A stretch of DNA of 61,366 bases from Microbacterium tenebrionis (GCF_903645325.1 NZ_CAHJXQ010000013.1:1-61366), one strand, 5' to 3'; positions 46,857 through 59,084 are shown, numbered from the stretch's first letter. The notes: generated from the sequence alone by a model not told the origin. Made by a program: numbers and translations.

Positions 46857-47057
46857 ATCAGCTTTGATCCGGCCATCACCGGGGAGCTCTCGGAAGAACA
46901 GCCGCATGGCCCAGTAGAACCGAGCGGGGCAGGCCCGTCATCGCCGCAGTGAGAGTGGCAGCGCCGTGAGGCGCGGCACGCGAGGTGGTACCGCGGTCCG
47001 TGTGAGAACAGGATCGTCCTCGCAAGCAGCATCCGCCCACGACACTGCGAGCCAGAT
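46857..47057 (+). promoter_or_regulatory. T-box riboswitch controlling ileS
   Basis: An RNA leader that senses uncharged tRNA-Ile. The specifier region GGCCATCACCGGGGAGC presents the isoleucine codon ATC (46875-46877), followed by GGAAGAACAG. The T-box bulge AGGTGGTACCGCGG is at 46983-46996, with TGGT (46986-46989) to pair with the ACCA end of tRNA-Ile. Actinobacterial ileS T-boxes act on translation by freeing the ribosome site; here the bases just before ATG 47058 (GCCAGAT) form only a weak site. Confidence 0.92.
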
Positions 47058-50000
47058 ATGACCTACCCCCGCACCTCAGCCTTCGGCCCCGCCGCCGTCG
47101 CCGCATCCCCGCGCTTCCCCGAGATCGAGAAGGACGTCCTGGAGTTCTGGAAGCAGGACGACACGTTCCGGGCATCCATCGCGCAGCGCGACGGCGCGGA
47201 CGAGTGGGTCTTCTACGACGGCCCGCCCTTCGCCAACGGCCTCCCTCACTACGGCCACCTGCTCACCGGCTACGCCAAGGACCTCTTCCCGCGCTTCCAG
47301 ACCATGCGCGGCAAGAAGGTCGACCGCGTCTTCGGATGGGACACGCACGGTCTTCCTGCCGAACTCGAGGCGATGAAGCAGCTCGGCCTCACCGAGAAGA
47401 GCGAGATCGAGGAGATGGGCATCGGCGTCTTCAACGCCAAAGCCCGTGACTCGGTGCTCGCGTACACCGAGGAGTGGAAGGAGTACGTCACCCGCCAGGC
47501 GCGCTGGGTGGACTTCGACCGCGGCTACAAGACGCTGGACCTCGGCTACATGGAGAGCGTCCTGTGGGCGTTCAAGCAGCTCTACGACAAGGGCCTGGCG
47601 TACGAGGGCTACCGCGTGCTGCCTTACTGCTGGCGCGACGAGACGCCGCTGTCCAATCACGAATTGCGCATGGACGACGACGTCTACCAGGACCGTCAGG
47701 ACCCCTCGGTCACCGTCACCTTCCCGCTCACCGGCGCCAAGGCGGAGTCGCTCGGCCTCACCGCCGTCCGCGCGCTCGCCTGGACCACCACGCCGTGGAC
47801 CCTGCCCACCAACCTCGCCCTCGTCGTCGGCCCCGACATCGAGTACGTCGTGCTGCCCGCCGGCCCGAACGGCGCGGCGGACATCGTCCCCGGCGACGAC
47901 CCCGCCGGGAGCGATGCGCACCGCTACCTGATCGCCCGCGACCTCCTCGGCGGCTACGCCAAGGACCTCGGCTACGAGTCGGCTGACGACGCACTGGCCG
48001 CCGTCGAGGCATCCCATCGCGGTGCCGACCTCGCAGACGTCCACTACGACCGCCTGTTCGACTACTACGCGGATGCCGAGACCTGGGGCACCGAGAACGC
48101 CTGGCGCATCCTCGTCGACGACTACGTCACCACCACCGACGGCACCGGGATCGTCCACCAGGCCCCGGCATACGGTGAGGACGACCAGCGCGTGACGACC
48201 GCCGCCGGCATGCCCACGATCCTCTCCCTCGACGACGGTGGCAAGTTCCTCTCCAGCGTCACGGACGTCGCGGGGATGCTGTGGATGGACGCCAACCGTC
48301 CGCTCATCCGCCTCCTCAAGGAGAACGGGCGGATGCTGCGCGAGCAGAGCTACGTCCACTCCTACCCGCACTGCTGGCGCTGCCGGAACCCCCTGATCTA
48401 CAAGGCGGTCTCGAGCTGGTTCATCCGCGTCACCGACATCAAGGACAAGATGCTCGCGAACAACGAGCAGATCACCTGGGTGCCCGAGAACGTCAAGCAC
48501 GGCCAGTTCGGCAAGTGGGTCGAGGGATCGCGCGACTGGTCGATCAGCCGCAACCGGTACTGGGGCTCGCCCATCCCGATCTGGAAGAGCGACGACCCCG
48601 ACTACCCGCGCATCGACGCGTACGGGTCGCTCGAGGAGCTCGAGCGCGACTTCGGCGCGTTGCCCCGCAACCCCGAGGGCGAGGTCGACCTGCATCGGCC
48701 GTACATCGACGACCTGACCCGCCCCAACCCCGATGACCCCACGGGCAAGAGCACCATGCGCCGCATCGAGGACGTCTTCGACGTCTGGTTCGACTCCGGG
48801 TCGATGCCGTATGCGCAGGTGCACTACCCGTTCGAGAACCAGGAATGGTTCGACTCGCACTCACCGGCGGACTTCATCGTCGAGTACATCGGGCAGACCC
48901 GCGGCTGGTTCTACGTCATGCACGTGCTGTCGACCGCGCTGTTCGACCGCCCGGCGTTCACCGGCGTCAGCTGCCACGGCATCGTGCTCGGCAACGACGG
49001 CTACAAGATGTCGAAGTCGCTGCGCAACTACCCGGACGTCTCCGAGGTCTTCGACCGCGACGGCTCCGACGCCATGCGCTGGTTCCTCATGTCGAGCTCG
49101 GTGCTGCGCGGCGGCAACCTCTCGGTCACCGAGGAGGGCATCCGCGCCGGCGTCCGCGAATTCCTCCTGCCGCTGTGGAGCTCGTGGTACTTCTTCGCGA
49201 CCTACGCGAACGCCTCCGGAGACGGAGGGTACGAAGCCACGTGGCGCACCGACTCCACGGACGTGCTCGACCGCTACATCCTGTCGCGCCTGGGAGAGCT
49301 CGTCCGCGATGTCGCGACGGACCTCGACGGACTCGACTCGACCACGGCATCCGCACGCCTGCGCGACTTCGCCGAGGTGCTGACGAACTGGTACATCCGC
49401 CGGTCGCGCGACCGCTTCTGGGTCGGCGCCGAGGGCGGAACCGACGCGTTCGACACGCTCTACACCGTGCTCGAGACGCTCACCCGGGTCGCAGCGCCTC
49501 TCGTGCCGCTGATCAGCGAGCGCATCTGGCAGGGACTCACCGGCGGGCGCAGCGTGCACCTGACCGATTGGCCGGATGCCGACGCGTTCCCGGCAGCGGA
49601 CGACATCCGCGATGCGATGGATGCCGTGCGCGAGCTGTCCAGCGTCGGCAACGCGCTGCGCAAGAAGGAGAAGCTGCGCGTTCGCCTGCCGCTCGCGCGA
49701 TTCACCGTGGTGTCGCCGGTCGCGGACCAGCTGGCCCAGTTCGAGGACATCCTGCGCGATGAGCTCAACGTGAAGTCCGTCGAGCTCGTGCAGCTCACCG
49801 ACACGACGGCCGCCGAGTACGGCATCAGCCACCGCTTGAGCGTCAACGCCCGCGCCGCGGGTCCGCGTCTGGGCAAGCAGGTGCAGCACGTGATCGCCGG
49901 TGCGCGTGCCGGCGTCTGGGAGGAGCAGGACGGCGTGGTGGTCGTCGACGGCATCGCGATCGAGCCGCAGGAGTACGAGCTCGTGCTCGAGACGGCAGGT

Positions 50001-50408
50001 CGCCCGGAAGGCGAGGCCCTGGCTCTCGTGCCCGGTGGCGGATTCGTGCTGCTCGACACCCGGACCACGGCCGAGCTCGAGGCGGAGGGCATGGCCCGAG
50101 ACGCCATTCGCGTCGTGCAGGAGGCACGCAAGAACGCCGACCTCGACGTCAGCGACCGCATCGTCCTGGCTCTGAACGTCGCACCGGATGCGGCGCAGGC
50201 GCTGCAGGCGCACGCGGAGCTCATCGCGGCGGAGACACTCGCCGTGGCCATCGCGATCCAGGCGACGGACGACATGGAGGAGCTCGTCGCGAGCGTCACC
50301 AGCCCCGGTGACGGCGTGTTCTGCAGCGGCTCCACTGCCCTGGGGTCCGACAAGGCCCCGATCGTCGTCACGATCGACACGAACCTCGAAGGAGCCGCGA
50401 ATGTCTGA
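47058..50408 (+). CDS. ileS: Isoleucyl-tRNA synthetase (long, eukaryote-like type)
   Basis: An 1116-residue class I synthetase. The HIGH motif is [13 protein letters not shown] (about residue 60), the KMSKS motif [27 protein letters not shown] and the length put it in the IleRS2 clade, which is generally resistant to mupirocin. The editing domain (CP1) lies between, and the anticodon-binding domain and a C-terminal extension follow. It overlaps folC by 8 nt. Expression is set by the upstream T-box. Confidence 0.96.
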   Translation: MTYPRTSAFGPAAVAASPRFPEIEKDVLEFWKQDDTFRASIAQRDGADEWVFYDGPPFANGLPHYGHLLTGYAKDLFPRFQTMRGKKVDRVFGWDTHGLPAELEAMKQLGLTEKSEIEEMGIGVFNAKARDSVLAYTEEWKEYVTRQARWVDFDRGYKTLDLGYMESVLWAFKQLYDKGLAYEGYRVLPYCWRDETPLSNHELRMDDDVYQDRQDPSVTVTFPLTGAKAESLGLTAVRALAWTTTPWTLPTNLALVVGPDIEYVVLPAGPNGAADIVPGDDPAGSDAHRYLIARDLLGGYAKDLGYESADDALAAVEASHRGADLADVHYDRLFDYYADAETWGTENAWRILVDDYVTTTDGTGIVHQAPAYGEDDQRVTTAAGMPTILSLDDGGKFLSSVTDVAGMLWMDANRPLIRLLKENGRMLREQSYVHSYPHCWRCRNPLIYKAVSSWFIRVTDIKDKMLANNEQITWVPENVKHGQFGKWVEGSRDWSISRNRYWGSPIPIWKSDDPDYPRIDAYGSLEELERDFGALPRNPEGEVDLHRPYIDDLTRPNPDDPTGKSTMRRIEDVFDVWFDSGSMPYAQVHYPFENQEWFDSHSPADFIVEYIGQTRGWFYVMHVLSTALFDRPAFTGVSCHGIVLGNDGYKMSKSLRNYPDVSEVFDRDGSDAMRWFLMSSSVLRGGNLSVTEEGIRAGVREFLLPLWSSWYFFATYANASGDGGYEATWRTDSTDVLDRYILSRLGELVRDVATDLDGLDSTTASARLRDFAEVLTNWYIRRSRDRFWVGAEGGTDAFDTLYTVLETLTRVAAPLVPLISERIWQGLTGGRSVHLTDWPDADAFPAADDIRDAMDAVRELSSVGNALRKKEKLRVRLPLARFTVVSPVADQLAQFEDILRDELNVKSVELVQLTDTTAAEYGISHRLSVNARAAGPRLGKQVQHVIAGARAGVWEEQDGVVVVDGIAIEPQEYELVLETAGRPEGEALALVPGGGFVLLDTRTTAELEAEGMARDAIRVVQEARKNADLDVSDRIVLALNVAPDAAQALQAHAELIAAETLAVAIAIQATDDMEELVASVTSPGDGVFCSGSTALGSDKAPIVVTIDTNLEGAANV

Positions 50409-51753
50409 CCGCGACCGTGCAGACGCCGTCTACGAGGCGCTGATGACAAGGGCAGGGGAGCGCTGGGTGCAGCCGCGCAAGGAGCGCACCGCGCGCATTC
50501 TCGAGCTCCTCGACGACCCGCAGAAGACGTACCGCGTCGTGCACATCACCGGCACGAACGGCAAGACGTCGACCGCCCGCGTCATCGAGAGCCTGCTGCG
50601 CGCCCACGGGCTGCGCACGGGTCTGTTCACCAGCCCGCATCTTGAGCGGTTCACCGAACGGATCATGATCGACGGCGAGCCCATCGCGGATGCCGCGATC
50701 GCCGAGGCCTGGGACGAGATCGAACCGTTCATCGGGATCGTGGATGCCGAGCTCGAGGCCGCAGGCGACGCGCCGCTGACCTTCTTCGAGCTGCTCACGG
50801 TGCTCGCGTTCGTCGCGGCCTCGGATGCTCCGGTCGACGTGCTCGTGCTGGAGGTCGGCATGGGCGGCGAATGGGATTCCACGAACACGGCCGACGGCGA
50901 CGTCGCGGTGTTCGCGCCCATAGCGATCGACCACGCCGATCGCCTCGGCGACACGATCGAGAAGATCGCGGGTGTCAAGGCCGGGATCATCAAGGAGGGC
51001 GCCGCCGTCGTCTCGGCGCAGCAGCCCGCTGAGGCCGCCGAGGTGCTGCGGCGGGTCGCCGCCGAGCGCAACGCGACGATCGCGTTCGAGGGCGACGAGT
51101 TCGGTCTCGCGGAGCAGAAGCTCGCGGTCGGCGGACAGCTGCTGACGGTCAAGGGTCTCGCCGGGCCCTACATCGAGGAGTATCTGCCTCTGTACGGCGC
51201 GCATCAGGGGCACAACGCCGCACTGGCGATCGCCGCCGTGGAGTCGCTGATCGGTGGCGGCACGCAGCCGATCGCCGGCGACATCATCACCGAGGGTCTG
51301 CAGGGCGCGACGTCCCCTGGCCGGCTGCAGCTGATCGGCATCGCACCGACCGTCGTCGTCGACGCCGCCCACAACCCGCACGGCGCAGCGGCGCTCGCCC
51401 AGTCGCTCGATGACAGCTTCGACTTCGACGAGTGGGGACTCGTCCTCGGCGTGCTCGCCGACAAGGACGCCGACGGAATCGTCGCGAAGCTCGCCCCAGC
51501 GGCTGCGCACGTGTTCACCACGGCCCCCGAATCGGACCGCGCGAGCGACGCGGACGCCATCGCCGACCTCGTCGAGAACGCGGGCTTCCGCGCGACGGTG
51601 CATCCGTCTCTCGCGGATGCCGCCGACGCCGCCCGCGAGTGGGCCGCCTCATCCGACCGCCGCGCGGTCGTGATCGCCGGATCCGTCGTGCTCGCCGGTG
51701 AGGCGATCGCGCTGTCCGAGGAGGAGGACTGGAAATCGGGGTGGCGCGCGTGA
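50401..51753 (+). CDS. folC: Folylpolyglutamate synthase / dihydrofolate synthase
   Basis: A 450-residue Mur-ligase-fold enzyme that adds glutamate to folates. The P-loop is [21 protein letters not shown] follows, then [12 protein letters not shown] and the C-terminal [14 protein letters not shown] 50401 lies inside the end of ileS in another frame. The stop overlaps the DUF4233 gene as GTGA. Confidence 0.95.
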   Translation: MSDRDRADAVYEALMTRAGERWVQPRKERTARILELLDDPQKTYRVVHITGTNGKTSTARVIESLLRAHGLRTGLFTSPHLERFTERIMIDGEPIADAAIAEAWDEIEPFIGIVDAELEAAGDAPLTFFELLTVLAFVAASDAPVDVLVLEVGMGGEWDSTNTADGDVAVFAPIAIDHADRLGDTIEKIAGVKAGIIKEGAAVVSAQQPAEAAEVLRRVAAERNATIAFEGDEFGLAEQKLAVGGQLLTVKGLAGPYIEEYLPLYGAHQGHNAALAIAAVESLIGGGTQPIAGDIITEGLQGATSPGRLQLIGIAPTVVVDAAHNPHGAAALAQSLDDSFDFDEWGLVLGVLADKDADGIVAKLAPAAAHVFTTAPESDRASDADAIADLVENAGFRATVHPSLADAADAAREWAASSDRRAVVIAGSVVLAGEAIALSEEEDWKSGWRA

Positions 51754-52166
51754 GCGAAGCATCCGCACCCCGGCCCGCCCGGCCCCAGCGTACGCTCGTG
51801 CAGAAGCTCGCCCCGATCGTCCTCGGCTTCGAGGCGATCGTCGTGCTGCTCGCAGGCCTCACGATCTTCGGATTGAGGGCGCTGCCACCGGCCGTCCCGC
51901 AGTGGTGGGCGATCGTCGGTGCGGCGATCGTGGCCGTCGCCATGATCGCCGTCGCCGGCATGATCACCCGTTCCTGGGCGATTCCGGTCGGATGGGTTCT
52001 GCAGGCGATCGTCGCCCTGTCCGCGATCTTCGTTCCGGCGATCCTGCTCGTCACCCTCGTTTTCGGAGGGATGTGGGCATATGCGACGATCATGGGGGCC
52101 CGAATGGATGCACGACCTCCCTCAGGGGCCCCGACGACCACCGACCCTCACACAGAGAGCGACTGA
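51750..52166 (+). CDS. DUF4233 membrane protein
   Basis: 138 residues with four hydrophobic segments and a C-terminal polar tail. The first segment has KLAPIVLGFEAIVVLLAGL, typical of DUF4233, which in actinobacteria usually sits between folC and ndk, as here. The function is unknown. GTG 51750 (overlapping the folC stop) is chosen; GTG 51741 would add three residues. Confidence 0.85.
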   Translation: MSEASAPRPARPQRTLVQKLAPIVLGFEAIVVLLAGLTIFGLRALPPAVPQWWAIVGAAIVAVAMIAVAGMITRSWAIPVGWVLQAIVALSAIFVPAILLVTLVFGGMWAYATIMGARMDARPPSGAPTTTDPHTESD

Positions 52167-52167
52167 C

Positions 52168-52584
52168 ATGGCCACTGAAGAAACCCTCGTCCTCGTCAAG
52201 CCCGACGGCGTCGCCCGCGGCCTGACCGGCAGCATCCTCGCCCGCATCGAGGCGAAGGGCTACGCGCTCGTCGACATCCGCCTCGTCGAGCCCGACCGCG
52301 ACGTGCTCGCCGAGCACTACGCCGAGCACGAGGGCAAGCCGTTCTACGAGCCGCTGCTCGAGTTCATGATGTCGGGCCCGTCGGTGGCGATCCGCCTCGC
52401 CGGCAACCGCGTGATCGAGGGGTTCCGCTCGCTCGCCGGCACCACCGATCCCACCACCGCCGCTCCCGGAACGATCCGCGGCGACTTCGGTCGCGACTGG
52501 GGTCTCGCCGTGCAGCAGAACCTCGTGCACGGCTCGGACTCGCCGGAGTCCGCCGCGCGCGAGCTCGGCATCTGGTTCAGCTGA
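52168..52584 (+). CDS. ndk: Nucleoside diphosphate kinase
   Basis: A 138-residue enzyme that balances NTP pools through a phosphohistidine. The active His is in NLVHGSDSPESA, and TLVLVKPDGVARG and GTIRGDFG are standard. ATG 52168 follows DUF4233 by 1 nt. A strong bidirectional hairpin follows. Confidence 0.97.
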   Translation: MATEETLVLVKPDGVARGLTGSILARIEAKGYALVDIRLVEPDRDVLAEHYAEHEGKPFYEPLLEFMMSGPSVAIRLAGNRVIEGFRSLAGTTDPTTAAPGTIRGDFGRDWGLAVQQNLVHGSDSPESAARELGIWFS

Positions 52585-52597
52585 CCCGAACAACGAC

Positions 52598-52631
52598 AAA
52601 CCCGCCGGTGCGTCATGCGACCGGCGGGTTT
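52598..52631. terminator. Bidirectional terminator between ndk and VKOR genes
   Basis: Arms 52598-52609 and 52620-52631 pair perfectly over 12 bp (AAACCCGCCGGT), with T-rich ends in both directions, serving two convergent genes. Confidence 0.85.
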
Positions 52632-52639
52632 CGTCGTCC

Positions 52640-53251
52640 TCAGAACAGCAGGCGCGCGATCTCGCCGAGGAAGTCGATGCCCTTCAGCTGGGCCATCACG
52701 ACGATGATCGCGTAGGCGACGATGGTCGCCAGCGGCACCCACGCCATCAGGCGCCCTGCGCGCTCTTGCACCTTCTCCGACGATGAGAAGGTGCCGTTGC
52801 GGAACAGATGCACGACGGTGGCGAAGAACGTGGGGATCGTCACGGCCCACGTGACCATGCACCACGGGCACAGTACGACGAGGTCGTAGATGCTCTGACC
52901 GATCAGCCAGCACACGAACCCGAAGGCGAACAGGATGCCGGCGCCGAACGTCGCCCAGAACCAGCGGGGGAAGCGCGCACCGGCGAGCACCGCGACGCCG
53001 ACGACGATCGGCGCCATCCATCCGGTCAGGCCGAGAATCGGGTTCGGGAACCCGAACACCGAGCCCTGCCAGGATTCGAGGTTCTTGCCGCACTGGATGA
53101 AACTGCTCAGGTCGCAGCTGAGTGTGGCATCCGGATCGGCGAGCAGCACGAACTTCTCGACCGTGAGCTGGAACGCCGCCCACCAGCCGATGACACCGGC
53201 GATGATCAGCCAGACGGCGTAGAACACGGGGCGGGTGCGCTGCTCGCTCAT
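52640..53251 (-). CDS. Vitamin K epoxide reductase family membrane protein
   Basis: 203 residues with four or five membrane spans. The redox motif is VVLCPWCMVTW (CXXC), and the loop pair is LSCDLSSFIQCGKN, as in VKOR homologues that reoxidise DsbA-like proteins in actinobacteria. There is no fused thioredoxin domain. ATG 53251 has GATAAT 6 nt upstream on the minus strand, so the mRNA is probably leaderless. Confidence 0.88.
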   Translation of the reverse strand: MSEQRTRPVFYAVWLIIAGVIGWWAAFQLTVEKFVLLADPDATLSCDLSSFIQCGKNLESWQGSVFGFPNPILGLTGWMAPIVVGVAVLAGARFPRWFWATFGAGILFAFGFVCWLIGQSIYDLVVLCPWCMVTWAVTIPTFFATVVHLFRNGTFSSSEKVQERAGRLMAWVPLATIVAYAIIVVMAQLKGIDFLGEIARLLF

Positions 53252-53257
53252 ATATGG

Positions 53258-53263
53258 ATTATC
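53258..53263 (-). promoter_or_regulatory. Leaderless -10 of the VKOR gene
   Basis: GATAAT on the minus strand, 6 nt before ATG 53251. Confidence 0.5.
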
Positions 53264-53344
53264 CCAGTGACGGCTATGGATGGGGCGTGAGGCGGACCGG
53301 GAAAACCGCGGTTCGACGGCGGGATGCCACGAAGTGGCGCACAT

Positions 53345-53530
53345 GGTGCGATAATGGCCTGTGATGCACCAGGCGGTTCGGCCGCGGAAGGCATCGACGC
53401 AGACTTCGGGGCCCCATGCCCCTCGCGATCAGAGCCATGAGCCGGTCGCACACCGAGTGAGTTCGCGGCACCCGCGGGTGCCGCACGAGATTTCGCGGCA
53501 CGCAGTGCTCGCGCAGGGAGTACGCCAGAG
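53345..53530 (+). promoter_or_regulatory. Promoter and structured leader of rne
   Basis: GATAAT at 53350-53355 predicts a leader of about 170 nt. It contains the perfect 20-nt palindrome at 53465-53484 (8-bp stem, CGCG loop). Leaders of RNase E genes are known targets of autoregulation in other bacteria. No other gene is seen in the gap. Confidence 0.5.
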
Positions 53531-55744
53531 ATGGCCGATGAGACGAATGACAACAACACCCCTACCCTCGACGCGAATGACGCGCTTCCGGTAACACCGG
53601 ACGCGGCGGTCGAAGCGGAGTCTCAGCCGGCCGAGGAGCCCCAGACGGATGCTGAGGCGCAGCCGGTCGACGAGTCTGCGGACGCTGCGGTCGAGTCTGC
53701 GACAGACGCAGGTGGCGATGCTCCCGTCGAGGAGTCCGCAGAAGCGGAGACGGCCGCAGAGCCGGAGAACGCGGCCGAGCCCGAGAAGCCTGCCGAGTCC
53801 GAGAAGGCCGCAGAGCCCGAGACGCCTGCCGAGTCCGAGAAGCCTGCCGAGCCGGCGAAGCCCGAGCCGCTCACCGCGGTCAGCCTCGGGCTCATCCCCG
53901 AGGTCTTCGTCTCGCGGGTGTCGACCCAGCTGCACTTCTACGCTCCCGAGATCACGCCGCTTCCGGCGCGGCCGGGGCGCGATCGCGACAACGTGCGCGA
54001 CAGCGACCAGGACGAGACGTCCGGCGGACGACGCGGACGCCGCCGTCGCGGAGGAGACGGCGACGACCAGCAGACCGAGCCGCGTCAGCGCCAGCGCGCC
54101 GTCGAGTACATCACCGAGCCGAAGGCCATCAAGGGGTCCACGCGTCTCGAGGCCAAGAAGCAGCGCCGCCGCGACGGACGCGATGCCGGACGCCGCCGCC
54201 CGGTCGTGACCGAGGCCGAGTTCCTCGCCCGGCGCGAGTCCGTCGACCGCAAGATGATCGTCCGCTCGAAGAACGGACGCACCCAGATCGGCGTGCTCGA
54301 GGACGCCGTGCTCGTCGAGCACTACGTCGCGCGCAACCAGGACGCATCTCTGATCGGCAACGTCTACCTCGGCCGCGTGCAGAACGTGCTGCCGAGCATG
54401 GAGGCCGCGTTCGTCGACATCGGCCGCGGCCGCAACGCCGTGCTGTACTCCGGCGAGGTCGACTGGGACGGCGTCGAGACCGGCAACCAGCCCCGCCGCA
54501 TCGAGCTGGCGCTCAAGCCCGGCGATCGCGTGCTCGTGCAGGTGACGAAAGACCCGGTCGGACACAAGGGTGCGCGCCTCACCAGCCAGATCTCGCTGCC
54601 CGGTCGCTACCTCGTGTACGTCCCAGGCGGATCGATGAACGGCATCAGCCGCAAGCTCCCCGACAACGAGCGTGCCCGCCTCAAGCGCATCCTCAAGGAG
54701 GTGCTGCCCGAGTCCAGCGGCGTCATCGTCCGCACGGCCGCGGAAGGCGCCACCGAGGAGCAGCTGACGCGCGACGTCCAGCGCCTCACGTCGCAGTGGG
54801 AGCACATCCAGAAGCAGGTCGAGAACCAGCAGGCTCCGGCGCTGCTGCACGCCGAACCCGACCTGCTCGTGAAGATCGTCCGCGACGTCTTCAACGAGGA
54901 CTTCACGAAGATGCTCATCCAGGGCGAGGAGTCGCAGCGGACCATCCGCGCCTACCTCGAGAGCGTCGCCCCCGACCTGCTCGAGCGCGTGGAGTCCTAC
55001 GAGGACGACACCGACCCGTTCGACGCGTTCCGCATCACGGAGCAGATCGAGAAGGCCCTGGACCGCAAGGTCTGGCTGCCCTCGGGCGGTTCTCTCGTGA
55101 TCGACCGCACCGAGGCCATGACGGTCGTCGACGTCAACACCGGCAAGTTCGTCGGCTCGGGCGGCAATCTCGAAGAGACCGTCACGAAGAACAACCTCGA
55201 GGCCGCCGAGGAGATCGTCCGCCAGCTGCGGCTGCGCGACATCGGCGGCATCATCGTCGTCGACTTCATCGACATGGTGCTCGAGTCCAACCGCGACCTC
55301 GTGCTGCGCCGACTCGTCGAGTGCCTGAGCCGCGACCGCACCAAGCACCAGGTGGCCGAGGTCACCTCTCTCGGCCTGGTCCAGATGACCCGCAAGAAGC
55401 TCGGCCTGGGTCTGCTCGAGACCTTCAGCGAGGCGTGCGAGGTGTGCGCCGGCCGTGGCGTCATCGTGCACCACGACCCGGTGGTCAAGCACCGGTCGAA
55501 CTCGGGTGGCGGTCAGTCGGGCGGCAATCGGCGCCAGCGCGGAGGCAATGGTCAGCAGAACCAGAGCGCCCAGCAGAACAGCTCCGTCGCCCACGGCATC
55601 CCCGAGGGTGCGAAGTCGGCGCTCGCGCAGATCGCCGCGTCCACGCTCGCCCCGACCGTCGGGCCGGTCATCGAGACGGCCCCCGTCGTCGAGACGGCGC
55701 CGGCGGCGATGAGCCGGGGGAGGGTGTCCTCCGGCACGTCGTAG
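53531..55744 (+). CDS. rne: Ribonuclease E/G family endoribonuclease
   Basis: 737 residues. An acidic, Glu/Pro/Ala-repeat N-terminus (to about 115) and a basic RGRRRRGG stretch precede the S1 domain (about 255-330, IGNVYLGRVQNVLPSMEAAF). The catalytic DNase I-like part has VVDVNTGKFVGSGG and VVDFIDM, and CEVCAGRG forms the zinc link. It cleaves single-stranded RNA in decay and rRNA processing. The last residues (about 726-737, AMSRGRVSSGTS) are antisense to a DUF4031 gene, so the original C-terminus may be lost. The RNA-binding Arg/Gly tail usual in relatives is short. Confidence 0.92.
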   Translation: MADETNDNNTPTLDANDALPVTPDAAVEAESQPAEEPQTDAEAQPVDESADAAVESATDAGGDAPVEESAEAETAAEPENAAEPEKPAESEKAAEPETPAESEKPAEPAKPEPLTAVSLGLIPEVFVSRVSTQLHFYAPEITPLPARPGRDRDNVRDSDQDETSGGRRGRRRRGGDGDDQQTEPRQRQRAVEYITEPKAIKGSTRLEAKKQRRRDGRDAGRRRPVVTEAEFLARRESVDRKMIVRSKNGRTQIGVLEDAVLVEHYVARNQDASLIGNVYLGRVQNVLPSMEAAFVDIGRGRNAVLYSGEVDWDGVETGNQPRRIELALKPGDRVLVQVTKDPVGHKGARLTSQISLPGRYLVYVPGGSMNGISRKLPDNERARLKRILKEVLPESSGVIVRTAAEGATEEQLTRDVQRLTSQWEHIQKQVENQQAPALLHAEPDLLVKIVRDVFNEDFTKMLIQGEESQRTIRAYLESVAPDLLERVESYEDDTDPFDAFRITEQIEKALDRKVWLPSGGSLVIDRTEAMTVVDVNTGKFVGSGGNLEETVTKNNLEAAEEIVRQLRLRDIGGIIVVDFIDMVLESNRDLVLRRLVECLSRDRTKHQVAEVTSLGLVQMTRKKLGLGLLETFSEACEVCAGRGVIVHHDPVVKHRSNSGGGQSGGNRRQRGGNGQQNQSAQQNSSVAHGIPEGAKSALAQIAASTLAPTVGPVIETAPVVETAPAAMSRGRVSSGTS

Positions 55745-55884
55745 TGGTCGCGATCGAACGACCGCGCCGGCAGATCGTGGGCTCGCGCGAACGCGTGCAG
55801 CTCGTCGAGGCTCCGATCGCTGACCAGATGGGCCCAGAGGCGCCCGTGGGCGGGCCAGATGGGGTCGTCGATCAGTACGGTCAC
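55552..55884 (-). CDS. DUF4031 protein, C-terminus probably replaced
   Basis: 110 residues. The first 65 match DUF4031 well (MTVLIDDPIWPAHGRLWAHL, SFDRDHYDVPED). From about residue 63 (AVSTTGAVSMTG) the frame is simply the complement of the rne coding region and has lost the family's C-terminal segment. It starts at GTG 55884 with TAGGAT 6 nt upstream on the minus strand. It overlaps rne by 193 nt tail to tail. The function of DUF4031 is unknown. Confidence 0.7.
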   Translation of the reverse strand: MTVLIDDPIWPAHGRLWAHLVSDRSLDELHAFARAHDLPARSFDRDHYDVPEDTLPRLIAAGAVSTTGAVSMTGPTVGASVDAAICASADFAPSGMPWATELFCWALWFC

Positions 55885-55890
55885 TCCGCG

Positions 55891-55896
55891 ATCCTA
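55891..55896 (-). promoter_or_regulatory. Leaderless -10 of the DUF4031 gene
   Basis: TAGGAT on the minus strand, 6 nt before GTG 55884. Confidence 0.5.
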
Positions 55897-55924
55897 CGAC
55901 CGCACGACACGGGCCGGTCTCGCT

Positions 55925-56098
55925 TTGCGAGAGTGTGGCTGATCCGGTAAAGTAGTCCCTTGGTGCGTGAGCTGAGTCGTCCCCAGAGGGCGACGGGCTG
56001 AAGTCCTGTGCTCACACCCGTCAGACCTGCGACGAACGCAGGCACAGTCTTCCCGTGAGATTTCCGGAGCTCCCGCTCCCCAACGAAACAGGTATCAA
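55925..56098 (+). promoter_or_regulatory. Promoter and leader of rplU-rpmA
   Basis: TTGCGA (55925-55930), a 17-nt spacer and TAAAGT (55948-55953) predict a start near 55960 and a 140-nt leader. The leader holds several small hairpins, including CCTGCG-ACGAA-CGCAGG and GGAGC-TCCC-GCTCC. A ribosomal-protein autoregulatory role is possible. Confidence 0.6.
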
Positions 56099-56407
56099 GT
56101 GGTTTACGCAGTAGTGCGCGCCGGTGGGCGGCAGGAGAAGGTCGAGGTCGGCACGATCGTTCAGCTCGACCGTGTTCAGGCTGCTCAGGGTGAGAAGATC
56201 GAGCTGCCCGCAGTGCTCCTCGTCGACGGCTCCACGGTGACCACCGACGCCGACAAGCTGGCCAAGGTCACGGTGACCGCCGAGGTCATCGGCAACCTCC
56301 GCGGCCCGAAGATCGTCATCCAGAAGTACAAGAACAAGACCGGCTACAAGAAGCGCCAGGGCCACCGCCAGGAGCTCACGCGCGTCAAGATCACCGGCAT
56401 CAAGTAA
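56099..56407 (+). CDS. rplU: 50S ribosomal protein L21
   Basis: A 102-residue large-subunit protein. [19 protein letters not shown] at the start and the C-terminal [15 protein letters not shown] with TRVKITGI are diagnostic. The start is GTG 56099; upstream AACAGGT is a weak site. rpmA follows by 18 nt. Confidence 0.97.
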   Translation: MVYAVVRAGGRQEKVEVGTIVQLDRVQAAQGEKIELPAVLLVDGSTVTTDADKLAKVTVTAEVIGNLRGPKIVIQKYKNKTGYKKRQGHRQELTRVKITGIK

Positions 56408-56425
56408 GCAGAAGAGGCACAGGAC

Positions 56426-56683
56426 ATGGCACACAAAAAGGGCGCGAGCTCCACTCGCAACGGTCGTGACTCCAACGCTCAGCGACTCGGCGTGAAGCGC
56501 TTCGGCGGCCAGCAGGTCAACGCGGGCGAGATCCTCGTCCGTCAGCGCGGCACGCACTTCCACCCCGGCGTGAACGTCGGCCGTGGCGGCGACGACACGC
56601 TGTTCGCCCTCGAGGCGGGCGCTGTCGAGTTCGGCGCGAAGGGCGGCCGCAAGGTCGTCAACATCGTCGCCGCTGCTCAGTAA
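56426..56683 (+). CDS. rpmA: 50S ribosomal protein L27
   Basis: An 85-residue protein near the peptidyl-transferase centre, [20 protein letters not shown], with the intact QRGTHFHPG motif. There is no N-terminal extension to be cleaved, unlike that of some Firmicutes. rplU, rpmA and obgE are the conserved order. Confidence 0.98.
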   Translation: MAHKKGASSTRNGRDSNAQRLGVKRFGGQQVNAGEILVRQRGTHFHPGVNVGRGGDDTLFALEAGAVEFGAKGGRKVVNIVAAAQ

Positions 56684-56707
56684 TCGCAGCAGACAAGACA
56701 TCCGGTT

Positions 56708-56731
56708 CGGGGCGGGCTTCGGCTCGCCCCG
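56708..56731 (+). terminator. Hairpin between rpmA and obgE
   Basis: A 10-bp stem with one G-T pair (56708-56717 with 56722-56731) and a TTCG loop; no T run follows. It may be a partial terminator that lowers obgE expression relative to the ribosomal genes. Confidence 0.55.
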
Positions 56732-56751
56732 TCCGCGTATCCAGGGAGTAG

Positions 56752-59057
<2,306 letters not shown>

Positions 59058-59072
59058 CCCCACCGGGTCTCG

Positions 59073-59084
59073 TAAGCTGACCGG
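59073..59084 (+). promoter_or_regulatory. Leaderless promoter of proA
   Basis: TAAGCT (59073-59078), 6 nt, then ATG 59085; no ribosome-binding site. Confidence 0.55.
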
